A DNA stretch of 64,000 nt from Ochrobactrum vermis (GTDB taxonomy: Bacteria > Pseudomonadota > Alphaproteobacteria > Rhizobiales > Rhizobiaceae). The position numbers and the translations under genes were made by a program. A model generated the notes under the pieces. The model worked only from the letters and a program-made list of their open reading frames with translations. It searched no databases and was not told the origin of the DNA. Location: NCBI RefSeq assembly GCF_002975205.1, contig NZ_PCOC01000001.1, positions 806,001-870,000 of the forward strand, given 5' to 3'. Below are positions 43,201 through 51,337 of the stretch, one piece after another; the stretch's first letter is position 1; every line of letters begins with the position of its first letter.

Positions 43201-43485
43201 CTAGTCTGTGTTGGCCGCCTCAATGTTGGAGTTGGCAGCCGGGAAACTGTCGTGCGGGTGGCGGAACTGATATTTTTGATGAGCCAGTCGGACAGCCAGT
43301 TCGGTGATGTAGCCGAGGTCGCGAAGCCCGCTCTCATAGAGCATTACGATTGTGCTAGACAAATCGATTGCAACATAATCGAGCTCGCTCTCTTCAAGCG
43401 TGGCTGCTGCGCTCGAATAACAGCGCCTCATAAAATTGACTTCTTCGAGCGTGTAAATACGGCTCGCTTCATTGAAAAACGGCAT
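43201..43485 (-). CDS. Prophage protein, paralogue B
   Basis: A 94-residue helical protein starting MPFFNEASRIYTLEEVNFMR, with GGGAGG upstream. It is a clear paralogue of the product at 42557. The first 75 residues align without large gaps; the C-terminal tails differ. Gene plus downstream double hairpin have been duplicated as a unit. Function unknown. Confidence 0.7.
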   Translation of the reverse strand: MPFFNEASRIYTLEEVNFMRRCYSSAAATLEESELDYVAIDLSSTIVMLYESGLRDLGYITELAVRLAHQKYQFRHPHDSFPAANSNIEAANTD

Positions 43486-44128
43486 AGCTAGCCTCCCTCC
43501 AGTTGTGAACCAAAGTAAAAGCCGTTGCGGCGTTCATTCGTGCGATACTGGTTAATGCATAACAGCCGAGAAAGTTTCTGTGAAACTTACCGTGTGACGC
43601 GGATTGGCTTAGAACAAACTTGCCTGCTCTTCCTTATTATCATTGCTTGGTGTGAGGTCGATCAGATCGGCATCGGGCAGGGGCTTTTGCATCTCCTTGG
43701 CCTCGTCCCACGGAGCGCGTAGCCAGGTGTCGATTTCTTCCGTGGTGCGGAGAATGACAGGCATTGCCTTTGGGTGGATTGGCTTCACGACAGCATTCGG
43801 CTCTGTGTGAGGAACGCAAAGATATCGACCTCGACCGGTCCTTCCTTCTTCTTCCGCACGCCTTTCCGACCGGTCCAGATGCCAGCGAATGCGAAAAGCG
43901 GCTTCGCTTCATTGAGAGCGAACCAGTAAAGCGGCTTGCGCTTGGTCTTCGGGTCAGGTTCCTGCCCATATTCGGAAAACGAGGTGGCCGGGACAACGCA
44001 TCGGCTTTCGACACCCTGCCAGCGTCTCCAGTGAGGCGAGGTGAGGTTGCGGATATTCGTTACTCCGCCATCTGCTTCACCCCTCACATACATCGGCGGC
44101 GTAGGCATGCCCCAGCGGAGCATTGCTA

Positions 44129-45287
44129 GTCACCTGGAACCAAAGTAAGCTTCATTTGTTCTTCTTCTGTCACAAGTGCAGGAGTTTGACCAATGGTTGG
44201 CAGGCAGGCGGACGTCATCGTTCTGAGTGACGCAGATAGAAATTTCCTTGAAACTCAGGTGCGTCGGCATAGAGCGCCACGCTCCTTGTCAGATCGATGC
44301 CGGATGATATTGCTGTGCGCGCAGGGTTTGCAAAGCAAGGACGTTGCCGAACGCCTGGGTGTTCACGAGCACACTGTTGGCAAGTGGCGCCGCCGGTTCG
44401 TGCAAGATGGCATTGAAGGGCTGACAGATGAATATCGTACGGGTCGACCGCGAACTGTTTCAGACGCTCAGGTTGCTGAAGTTGTCGAGCGTACATTGAA
44501 CACCACTCCCAAGGATGCCACGCACTGGTCCATTCGTTCGATGGCAGCTAACAGCGGCCTCTCGCATACCACCATCCGTCGGATATGGAGCGCATTTGGC
44601 TTGCAGCCGCATCGTGCCGAGACATTCAAGCTTTCCTCTGATCCGCTCTTCGTCGATAAAGTTCAGGACATCGTCGGCCTCTATATGTCGCCACCAGACC
44701 GGGCGATTGTGCTCTGCGTGGATGAGAAATCGCAAATCCAGGCATTGGATCGCGAGCAGCCTGTGCTGCCCATGGCGCCAGGTGTCGCCGAACGACGTAC
44801 CCATACCTATGTCCGCAACGGCACGACATCGCTGTTCGCCGCGCTCGACATTGCCACTGGGGCGGTGATAGGTCGTTGCTACAAGCGTCACCGGGCGACT
44901 GAATTCCTTGACTTCCTGAAGCGGATCGACGCCGAAATGCCCAATGGGCCGGACGTGCATCTGGTAATGGACAACTATGCGACCCACAAGACGCCGAGGA
45001 TCAAGGCCTGGCTCGCGCGCCGCCCACACTGGCATGTTCACTTCACACCAACGTCGGCATCCTGGATCAATCAGGTAGAGCGGTGGTTCGCAGAACTGAC
45101 ACGAAAGCAGTTGCAGCGCGGCGTACATCGTTCCACCGCAGAACTGGAAGCCGACATTGACACCTTCATCGAAATCCACAACGAAAACCCCACCCCATAT
45201 AAGTGGGTCAAATCCGCCGACCAAATCCTCGCTTCGGTCAAGCGTTTCTGCCAAAAAACAATGAACCGAACTTCAGATTCAGGTGAC
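44129..45287 (+). mobile_element. IS630-family insertion sequence
   Basis: A 1159-bp element with ends GTCACCTG...CAGGTGAC, flanked on both sides by TA (44127-44128 and 45288-45289), the target duplication of this family. It encodes one transposase. It interrupts the SRAP gene within the prophage. Confidence 0.9.
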
Positions 45288-45290
45288 TAG
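44193..45290 (+). CDS. IS630-family transposase
   Basis: This 365-residue transposase has an N-terminal helix-turn-helix region ([20 protein letters not shown]) and a DDE domain with [21 protein letters not shown] and the Glu in [14 protein letters not shown] precedes the ATG. The stop codon TAG (45288-45290) is made of the duplicated target TA plus the next chromosomal base, so the reading frame ends outside the element itself. Confidence 0.92.
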   Translation: MVGRQADVIVLSDADRNFLETQVRRHRAPRSLSDRCRMILLCAQGLQSKDVAERLGVHEHTVGKWRRRFVQDGIEGLTDEYRTGRPRTVSDAQVAEVVERTLNTTPKDATHWSIRSMAANSGLSHTTIRRIWSAFGLQPHRAETFKLSSDPLFVDKVQDIVGLYMSPPDRAIVLCVDEKSQIQALDREQPVLPMAPGVAERRTHTYVRNGTTSLFAALDIATGAVIGRCYKRHRATEFLDFLKRIDAEMPNGPDVHLVMDNYATHKTPRIKAWLARRPHWHVHFTPTSASWINQVERWFAELTRKQLQRGVHRSTAELEADIDTFIEIHNENPTPYKWVKSADQILASVKRFCQKTMNRTSDSGD

Positions 45291-45614
45291 CTCCGGTTCG
45301 TCACCCTTTACATTGCGCAAAACCGGTGCGGGATAGTCGGGAAAGATATCCATCTGGGGATCGACGCGGTTCGTCATGTCTCCGAACTTCGGAAACAGGC
45401 GCCGCATGGCCTCATGTGCCGTGGTCAGATTATATAGATTGCACATGCGCTCCTCCTCGTTGCGAAGAGAATAGCGCGCTTCAACGTTTCGTCTACTGTG
45501 CAAAAAGGTGTGAGGGTCGTTTAAAATTCCATAATAGAATCAATGTGCACTTATGCCGCCACACCTTTGTACTAACTGATTGTTTTCAAATACATAATTG
45601 TAAAAAAATTGCAG

Positions 45615-45632
45615 TCCTGTCGGGATCGCCAC
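45615..45632. other. attR core of the prophage remnant
   Basis: An exact copy of the 18-base tRNA-Arg 3' segment at 33290-33307, in the same orientation. The chromosomal accessory operon begins 15 bases to its right. Confidence 0.85.
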
Positions 45633-45646
45633 TTTCTTTTCATCTG

Positions 45647-45883
45647 TCACCGGCCAACGTATTTTACCTTTTTGGTCAAAAGCTCACCCTTTTTGCCAAG
45701 GTAAATTACCCTTGGGCGTTTTTGGGCGAATGGACGTCTTATCGAGCCATCTTTTGCCTCAAACTCAAGTGTCATAACGGATTTTTCGAAATTTGAGACA
45801 GGGCGTAGCCACGCTTTTCCAGCAGCAGAAATGCGCTCAAGGCGCTTGATATGGACACCGGGGGCACTGGGAAGAACATTCAC
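45647..45883 (-). CDS. Small basic protein at the end of the LRR operon
   Basis: A 78-residue protein whose ATG overlaps the stop of the upstream exported-protein gene (ATGA). The C-terminal third is Lys/Arg-rich (RVIYLGKKGELLTKKVKYVG). The DNA for this part contains a 27-bp sequence repeated in inverted orientation at 49031. The 3' end lies 15 bases from attR. No family is recognised. Confidence 0.6.
   Translation of the reverse strand: MNVLPSAPGVHIKRLERISAAGKAWLRPVSNFEKSVMTLEFEAKDGSIRRPFAQKRPRVIYLGKKGELLTKKVKYVGR
45688..45714 (-). repeat. 27-bp repeat, copy inside the last operon gene
   Basis: On the minus strand it begins CAAGGGTAATTTACCTTGG and is identical over 27 bases to 49031-49057 on the plus strand. 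The first 20 bases are nearly palindromic. Confidence 0.8.
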
Positions 45884-47055
45884 CGCCGGTTGGTCACGGC
45901 CTGTAGCAGTGATGCTTGAACCAGATCGAAGGCCGTCAGACCGGGCAATCGCGAGAAGAAGGTGTTGGGATCACCGCTCGGCGATACACGCGACCAGATG
46001 CTCGTGACATAGAGTTTTTGATCGTGCCAGATGACATTGGCGATAAGGTCACCGCTATCCTCTCCATCCTTCTTCGTGACGGAAAAGCGAAATTGACGTG
46101 ACGCGACGCCGGCTTTCTTGAAATCCTCGTCCTCGCTGCTTGCCAGAAGCGTTGGCGGCTTCACGTCCGGGGACTGCTGCACGAAATAATCGCGGATCAG
46201 AGCTGGTCCAATCTCCTGAATATCCGGCTTGTCCTTTCGATCCTGTGCGAACAGCCAGAACAACCCTTCCGTGCGACCGTCCTTTTCGCGCTGAAGGTGG
46301 AGTTCGGCCGGCAATGAACCCTTGAAGTCGTTGATCGCCACTTTCCAGATGTCGGGAACCGTCAGGGCGACCGTTTGCCTGCCGATCCGGATATCGATCC
46401 GTTTCAAATATTCGTCGTAGGCCTGAACGCGGCCATTGCTGAAGATCAGGTTCGTGAACAATGCACCGGCGACGTTGTGTGCGATCTTGCCGATCTCCTT
46501 GCGCTCACCGTCATTGGCCGCTTTGGCCAAATCGGCGACGACGTGGAAGGTGAGCACCTTGTCGCCACGCGAAAAGCATTGGCTGAAGACACCGCTTTTG
46601 TAGGGTGTTTCGGCTGGCTGCACAGCGAAGGCTTGTGTGGCTGAATAATCAGCCACGGAACTGATCTGGCGCAGCGTGTATCCGGAAGTTTCGATCTCGT
46701 AGGCACAAACGCGGGCGGCCGATGCTGGCGTCGTGAGACGGTAACCCTTGATCGTCGCCTCGATCGGCGCGTCGGCGAGCCTGATCTTTCCGATGATCCT
46801 TACGCTGCCGATCTCCCTGGAAGCATCGAGTTCACGCATTGTGGTGATTTGCACCTTTGCGGTATCAGGCACATAGGTTTCGAAATTGATGTCGTCGTCA
46901 CCGAAATCAAATGTCTTGAGGGACCAGCCGTTCGTTTCCTTCTTCTCCATCCTGATCGTGGGCACGATCGAACTCTCGGCAAGAGCTGGCATGGTGACGG
47001 ATGTGCCGACAAGGGCAACCACCAGCAGTATTGGGCTCATTGATCGCTGAAGCAT
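45880..47055 (-). CDS. Exported protein of unknown function
   Basis: A 391-residue protein with a signal peptide (MLQRSMSPILLVVALVGTSV, cleavage near PALAE) and no further membrane helix, so it is probably periplasmic. The mature part is mixed alpha/beta, with two cysteines (ARVCAYEIE and FSQCFSRGD). I recognise no family. It is one gene of an accessory run after the LRR gene (40 bases apart). An in-frame ATG seven codons upstream is possible. Confidence 0.65.
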   Translation of the reverse strand: MLQRSMSPILLVVALVGTSVTMPALAESSIVPTIRMEKKETNGWSLKTFDFGDDDINFETYVPDTAKVQITTMRELDASREIGSVRIIGKIRLADAPIEATIKGYRLTTPASAARVCAYEIETSGYTLRQISSVADYSATQAFAVQPAETPYKSGVFSQCFSRGDKVLTFHVVADLAKAANDGERKEIGKIAHNVAGALFTNLIFSNGRVQAYDEYLKRIDIRIGRQTVALTVPDIWKVAINDFKGSLPAELHLQREKDGRTEGLFWLFAQDRKDKPDIQEIGPALIRDYFVQQSPDVKPPTLLASSEDEDFKKAGVASRQFRFSVTKKDGEDSGDLIANVIWHDQKLYVTSIWSRVSPSGDPNTFFSRLPGLTAFDLVQASLLQAVTNRR

Positions 47056-47094
47056 CGGCAAAATCCTTTCCTGCAAAAGCGACGGCGGCGGTCC

Positions 47095-48009
47095 TTAGCT
47101 TCCATTGGCACGAGCCCATAAAAGCGCTTCGACCGTCTGCTGCGGATTTTTCAGCTTGGCAATGCGCCTCAGCTCCTTATCCTTGAACGGATTGCCGGAG
47201 ATATGGAGGCCGAATGGTCCGCTTCCCGCCTTTTCTTCGAGCTTGGTGAGTTCGCCCAGCTCCTTTGGCAGCGTCTCCAGCTTGCAGTCCCGAAGTTGGA
47301 GACTGAGCAGTTTCGTCAGCCGCCCTATCTGCGGGGAGAGCGCCTTGAGCGAATTCCCCTCGAAATCAAGCTGAATGAGTTCGGCCAAACCAAAGACCTC
47401 ATCCGGGATCTTGTGCCGGGACGAGTAACCCAGGGACAGGCTTCGAAGGTTCGGGAAATTGGCGAGATAGCCATCGGGGATCTCCAGCCATTCGGTGCGC
47501 TCCAGCCCAAGTGTCTTGATGCTGGTTGACGGCCGGTCGAGATGCGGCAGCCTGGTGAGCGCGCTGCGACCAAGATAAAGCCCTTCCAGTCCGGCCATGA
47601 GAAGGAGGGATGCCGGGATCTCGCGCAACGGATTTCCGAAAAGCGATAACTGTTCAAGCCGGAGCATTTCCGTGAACCGCTCCGGCAAGGTCTCTATCCT
47701 GTTGTCCATCAGAAACAAGAACGCGATGCCTCCCGATTGATACAGTTCATCGGGAATCGTCCGCAGCTTCAGACTATTTAGGTCGAGCGTATCGTGCGAA
47801 TGCCGGCTGAGCAGGTAATCGAGATCGTCATCGTTCGGCCACTCATCCAGCGTCGCCGGGTCGGGCCGACCCGCCGCACGCCAGGCGATGCGGTCAAGCG
47901 CGAGTTGATAGCCCTGCGCCGGCGTCAAGTCATCGGGAAGATCGGTCGCCCATGGTGCAAACCGCGGCATCACCATCTCACTCGCCGTTGACTGAACCAG
48001 TTTTCCCAT
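47095..48009 (-). CDS. Leucine-rich-repeat protein
   Basis: This 304-residue protein has about eight leucine-rich repeats from residue 75 to 265. Units such as LEQLSLFGNPLREIPASLLLM, LRSLSLGYSSRHKIPDEVFG and LLSLQLRDCKLETLPKELGE follow the bacterial L..L.L..N.L..LP pattern. The N-terminus (to about 70) is helical and there is no signal peptide, so it is cytosolic unless secreted by a specialised system. LRR proteins bind other proteins; some bacterial ones are effectors, others are antitoxin-like or regulatory. Its operon context with exported and membrane proteins is unusual. Confidence 0.85.
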   Translation of the reverse strand: MGKLVQSTASEMVMPRFAPWATDLPDDLTPAQGYQLALDRIAWRAAGRPDPATLDEWPNDDDLDYLLSRHSHDTLDLNSLKLRTIPDELYQSGGIAFLFLMDNRIETLPERFTEMLRLEQLSLFGNPLREIPASLLLMAGLEGLYLGRSALTRLPHLDRPSTSIKTLGLERTEWLEIPDGYLANFPNLRSLSLGYSSRHKIPDEVFGLAELIQLDFEGNSLKALSPQIGRLTKLLSLQLRDCKLETLPKELGELTKLEEKAGSGPFGLHISGNPFKDKELRRIAKLKNPQQTVEALLWARANGS

Positions 48010-48025
48010 TTCGCCTACGTTCCGC

Positions 48026-48448
48026 TTAATCGCGTGCCGGTTCGTTGAACCAGAACAGGGTAACGATCGTGCCGACAGGCATAAACCACGAGACGAGCTG
48101 AAACCAACCGCTTCTGTTCGTGTCGTGCAGTCGCCGTGTGGTGACGGAGAAAAACGGTATCATTGTAACGACCAGCAAGATCGTAACAACAAGGTCCGGG
48201 AGATTGAGCCGGACCAGCACGAAGAGAAGCAACACATAGAAAAGCATCGCATACCAGAATTCCGTACGGCTCGCTCTACCCTTGAAATCAAGGTATCCGG
48301 TAACGAATCTCACGACCACAGTCGGAAAGTCGACAGGCGAAGCCGCCATACCGAAGCGGTTAGGGCCTTGGGGTGGTTTGTTCTTGTAGGAAATTACAAA
48401 AACAAAAAGCAGCGAAACCAATATACCAAAAGCAAAAATCCAATGCAT
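48026..48448 (-). CDS. DUF805 membrane protein
   Basis: A 140-residue integral membrane protein with DUF805 features: GYLDFKGRASRTEFWYAML and RRLHDTNRSGWFQL. It has four helices. An extra N-terminal helix precedes the usual domain. DUF805 proteins are widespread and uncharacterised. It is part of the minus-strand accessory run between the acidic protein and the LRR gene. Confidence 0.88.
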   Translation of the reverse strand: MHWIFAFGILVSLLFVFVISYKNKPPQGPNRFGMAASPVDFPTVVVRFVTGYLDFKGRASRTEFWYAMLFYVLLLFVLVRLNLPDLVVTILLVVTMIPFFSVTTRRLHDTNRSGWFQLVSWFMPVGTIVTLFWFNEPARD

Positions 48449-48512
48449 TAATCTGGAAGCTCCTTTCTTCTAACACCTGGTCGGGGGAGTCCTCAGCGAG
48501 TCGGGAATACCG

Positions 48513-48962
48513 TCAAGGGATTGGCTTCACAAGGAATTGATAAACGGGCATGAGTTCCCAGGAGCCGTTCGGGAAAATGAAGGTATCGCTATAACAGTTT
48601 TTGAACATTATTCGATATCGTGAAGAACAGATTTCAAATTCTCGCTCTTCACCTATGGAACCGAAACTTACATCCGCAAACCTGTCATCGGTATCATCCA
48701 ATAAGGTCCCGTATATATCCCACTCGCTTTCCCTAGCCTCGTCGTCGTTAAGAAAAATTTCCAAACGGGGATTTTCTCTTTTTCCAAATGCGTAGGACAG
48801 TTTGAATACGAGGCCGAAAGCTTCCGCGTGGTATGGGTTATACGGCACCTGCATGATGCTGATCTTCTGAATCGTAATGAGTGAACTCCATTTCTCGTTC
48901 CAGTCGCCCGCATTATCACTGTCGGTTGCCATTCGAACGTGTTGAGCTTGTTGTTTGTCCAT
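48513..48962 (-). CDS. Acidic soluble protein of unknown function
   Basis: A 149-residue protein, rich in Asp, Glu and aromatic residues, with a mostly beta pattern (LVFKLSYAFG, RLEIFLNDDEA, ADVSFGSIGEE, IMFKNCYSD). It has no signal peptide. Size, acidity and position at the head of the LRR operon recall immunity proteins of contact-dependent systems, but no toxin is visible, so this is only a suggestion. Confidence 0.6.
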   Translation of the reverse strand: MDKQQAQHVRMATDSDNAGDWNEKWSSLITIQKISIMQVPYNPYHAEAFGLVFKLSYAFGKRENPRLEIFLNDDEARESEWDIYGTLLDDTDDRFADVSFGSIGEEREFEICSSRYRIMFKNCYSDTFIFPNGSWELMPVYQFLVKPIP

Positions 48963-49030
48963 TGATGAGACGAGCTCGACTTTTGCATTTTTCGCAACAA
49001 GCTGACTCGGATACGCCTATGTTTCAAGTT

Positions 49031-49057
49031 CAAGGGTAATTTACCTTGGCAAAAAGG
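49031..49057 (+). repeat. 27-bp repeat, copy upstream of the LRR operon
   Basis: Identical over 27 bases, in inverted orientation, to 45688-45714. It lies about 70 bases upstream of the first operon gene. A shorter variant follows at 49116. Confidence 0.8.
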
Positions 49058-49115
49058 TAATTTTGCTGTTGACCGCCGAAGTTGACCTGTTGATTCTCAA
49101 TGGGTTATAGTGATC

Positions 49116-49138
49116 CCAAGGGTAATTTATCGTGGCAA
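49116..49138 (+). repeat. Diverged third copy of the repeat
   Basis: CCAAGGGTAATTTAtCgTGG matches the 27-bp repeat core with two changes and is in the same orientation as the copy at 49031, 86 bases away. Confidence 0.6.
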
Positions 49139-49235
49139 CCGGCACATCTCCTGCACTTCATTTAATGGCGGGCACGGTGTCGCGAAATTTAGAGCGCACC
49201 CCGAAAAGTGCGCGACCGTTTTCCGGGCGCGCACT

Positions 49236-49264
49236 CAAAAAAGGGAAGTCACAATCGACTCCCC
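49236..49264 (-). terminator. Terminator of the HlyD-type gene
   Basis: GGGAAGTC/GACTCCCC with a six-base loop, followed on the minus strand by six T residues, about 28 bases after the gene's stop. Confidence 0.8.
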
Positions 49265-49290
49265 ATTTCGCTATTTGTATCCAACGATCA

Positions 49291-50523
49291 TCAGTGCCCA
49301 GAAAGGACAAGTGTCTGCACTGGCAACATCACAGCCTGAATTCTCAGAATCATGGCGTGAACAAGGCCTGTGGCATCGACAGCGTGCAGGAATATCGATC
49401 GCATCGTCCCGGCTTTGCCGGACTGCAATTCCTTATGGTTGCTTGTGTATGCGTTCGCGACACAGCTGCTACCTGGAGGAATGTCAGCCAGTTGCCCTCC
49501 GTAGAGAGGCTCAAGAGTGACAGTGATCGTTCCCGGCTTCGCCAATTGCTGAATGTCGACCAACTGGTCGCTCGCTCGCACCTGTCCGCCAGCGATAACA
49601 TCTTGTACTTCGGTTACGACCATCGGAATAATGGTAAATGGCTTCCCAATGCATGTGGCTTCGGCAATCATGCCGGGCTTCATAACTTGGGCTTCGATCT
49701 GCCCGAAACCGGCAACAAGGGCTATTCGGCCTGCTGTTTCCGGCACCAGTATCCCGGCAGGACGAAGCAGTGGATTGACGACCTCTCCGGCGCGTAGCGT
49801 GAATTGTTGAACAGTTCCCGAAACGCCTGCCTTCACGACGGTCTTGCCGAGTTCCACCTCTGCCTGAGAAGCCAAGGCCTCTGAACTTGCCTTTTGTGCC
49901 GGAAGCAATGTGGTGATCTTCGTTTCGAGCGTCTGCTTGTTGGCGGTTGCCGCTGCCAGTTCGCTACCTCTGCCATCCGCTATCGACCGGAGACGTTCAA
50001 TGTCCTTGCGAGCGACAATATTGGGGTTGCGGCGTTGCAGTTCGAGCTGGGTATCTACATCGCTTTGCGCTTGGACGAAGGCTGCTTCTGCTTGTTTTAT
50101 CCGGGCATCGGATGCCACGAGATCGCTTTTGGCAACAATCGTTTCGGCATCGATTTCGGCGATCTGCTTCCTGGCCGTTTCCAGCGCCGCCTTTTGTTTG
50201 CTGTCATCGAGTTTGAACAGCGGCTCGCCAGCTTTCACCTTCTGGTTTCGCGTGACGTACACTTCATCGACCCGTCCGCCTATTTCCGGAAGAATGGTTA
50301 CCGTTCGGAATGCAGCAGTAACATGGGATGTAGATGGATGGTAATAGAAAATGATGGTGATCAGGGAGACTGTGAGGATGAGGCAAGCCGTGATCCCCCA
50401 TCTGAGCTCAAACCACACGGAATAAACTGTAATTTCGCGCCCGATCCGTTTCCCCTGACCAAATCGGCGGTAGAGGTAATCGGGGAGTATGGTGATCATG
50501 GAGCAAAGCAAGAATTCAAACAT
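49291..50523 (-). CDS. HlyD/EmrA-family membrane fusion protein
   Basis: A 410-residue protein with an N-terminal helix (about residues 44-62), a lipoyl-like half-motif (VTILPEIGGRVDEVYVTRNQKVKAGEPLFKLDD), a long coiled-coil hairpin (100-215), the second half-motif (TVVKAGVSGTVQQFTLRAGEVV) and a beta-barrel domain. Such adaptors couple inner-membrane pumps to the envelope. The upstream gene encodes a small inner-membrane protein; this pairing resembles E. coli YiaW-YiaV, where no classical pump is adjacent. Starts overlap by one base (TAATG). Confidence 0.9.
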   Translation of the reverse strand: MFEFLLCSMITILPDYLYRRFGQGKRIGREITVYSVWFELRWGITACLILTVSLITIIFYYHPSTSHVTAAFRTVTILPEIGGRVDEVYVTRNQKVKAGEPLFKLDDSKQKAALETARKQIAEIDAETIVAKSDLVASDARIKQAEAAFVQAQSDVDTQLELQRRNPNIVARKDIERLRSIADGRGSELAAATANKQTLETKITTLLPAQKASSEALASQAEVELGKTVVKAGVSGTVQQFTLRAGEVVNPLLRPAGILVPETAGRIALVAGFGQIEAQVMKPGMIAEATCIGKPFTIIPMVVTEVQDVIAGGQVRASDQLVDIQQLAKPGTITVTLEPLYGGQLADIPPGSSCVANAYTSNHKELQSGKAGTMRSIFLHAVDATGLVHAMILRIQAVMLPVQTLVLSGH

Positions 50524-51044
50524 TATTTCTGCTCCTGCGGGTTATGATCGGTATTGAGGGGCGCGCCCATGTCGACCGCAGCCGTTGGATCGGCAAGATT
50601 TTGCGAGGTGGCTGTCGCAGCTTGCGGCGCAACATCATTGCTGGCAGGAACGGTTGGTGCCGGAGAGGAAGGCGGAATTGTCAGATGAAGTCCCCGGCGA
50701 GCAATGATGCGGAGAGACCTGGCCATCGACGTAACTGGCGACAGGAAGTCCGGCAGTTCCGTCATAGCCAGCAAAAGCGCTGCAATCCAGAACAGTTGAT
50801 TGTGAGTGAAGAGCGCTATCAATCCCAATACAGCAACAAGCTGGATCTGGACTTTATGTGTCCGGTGGGCAATGTGTTCGGGGAGTGCATGAAGTCTCAG
50901 ATAGAGAATCCCGGTTAGAAACACGACACAGACCAGGAAAACAATGACGATGTTCAAAAGCACATCGGTTTGGCCTGGTGGAGTTATAAATGCGGGTATG
51001 TGTCCAACCGCTGCTTTATGAACGGCATTCGCTGTTTGGTCCAT
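50523..51044 (-). CDS. Inner-membrane partner of the HlyD protein
   Basis: A 173-residue protein with two membrane helices (about residues 26-50 and 66-95) around a HALPEHIAHRTHKVQ loop, and a Pro/Ala-rich soluble C-terminus. The helix-loop layout is like DUF3302 (YiaW) proteins but assignment is tentative. The ATG at 51044 has GGAGG four bases upstream; longer in-frame starts lack this. Confidence 0.75.
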   Translation of the reverse strand: MDQTANAVHKAAVGHIPAFITPPGQTDVLLNIVIVFLVCVVFLTGILYLRLHALPEHIAHRTHKVQIQLVAVLGLIALFTHNQLFWIAALLLAMTELPDFLSPVTSMARSLRIIARRGLHLTIPPSSPAPTVPASNDVAPQAATATSQNLADPTAAVDMGAPLNTDHNPQEQK

Positions 51045-51337
51045 ATTGCCTCCAGCCTTTTTGTGTTGGCGTCCCATGCGCTTAACCGGATGGTGACGAT
51101 GAGGAGCGCGGCAGTTCACCAACAAATGCGACCGAAAAATGTCGGTTCCATCCCATTGTATCAAATCGCAATATGTTTGTGGTAACTTCAGATTAGTGAG
51201 CAGAAAATTACCGGTAAGGGCTCATAATATCTAGAAAATTTGCCGCCGCCTGTAGCGAATATTGACTTGAGAAGACTATCGACGGTCTTCATGTTCAAGC
51301 ACGTCGGCTATCCCAGATAACCCTTTGGAGGTTCATC

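Larger units (their letters stand above)
43609..45446 (-). pseudogene. SRAP (YedK-type) gene, frameshifted and split by IS630
   Basis: SOS-response-associated peptidases crosslink to abasic sites in single-stranded DNA through Cys2. The gene starts at 45446 with MCNLYNLTTAHEAM. It is interrupted after GDEPEL by an IS630-family element, and resumes as AMLRWGMPTPP in frame if the element and one TA are removed. Downstream, near 43800, FLT is followed by a one-base loss; the other frame continues EPNAVVKPIHPKAMPVIL to a stop at 43609. The gene thus has two independent lesions. SRAP genes are common in phages and integrated elements. Confidence 0.85.
33290..45632. mobile_element. Decayed prophage in tRNA-Arg
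   Basis: The 12.3-kb region between the att repeats carries an integrase C-terminal stub, a small terminase subunit, a terminase/tail-fibre fusion scar, an acyltransferase pseudogene, lysis genes, DUF982 proteins, many small minus-strand genes with individual terminators, and an SRAP pseudogene with an IS630 insertion. No capsid, portal, tail tube or replication genes remain. It cannot excise or form particles by itself. Confidence 0.88.
48963..49290. other. Region between the LRR operon and the HlyD gene
   Basis: These 328 bases contain two copies of the 27-bp repeat (49031, 49116) and the HlyD terminator (49243-49263). Reading frames on the plus strand here run antisense into hlyD and are not credible. 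Confidence 0.5.

Noticed and set aside
43525..43722. A 65-codon plus-strand frame
   Set aside because: It is antisense to the 3' part of the SRAP pseudogene and has no supporting signal.
49110..49797. Overlapping plus-strand frames of 136 and 221 codons
   Set aside because: They run antisense into the HlyD-type gene. Their openings are only the repeat copies at 49116.
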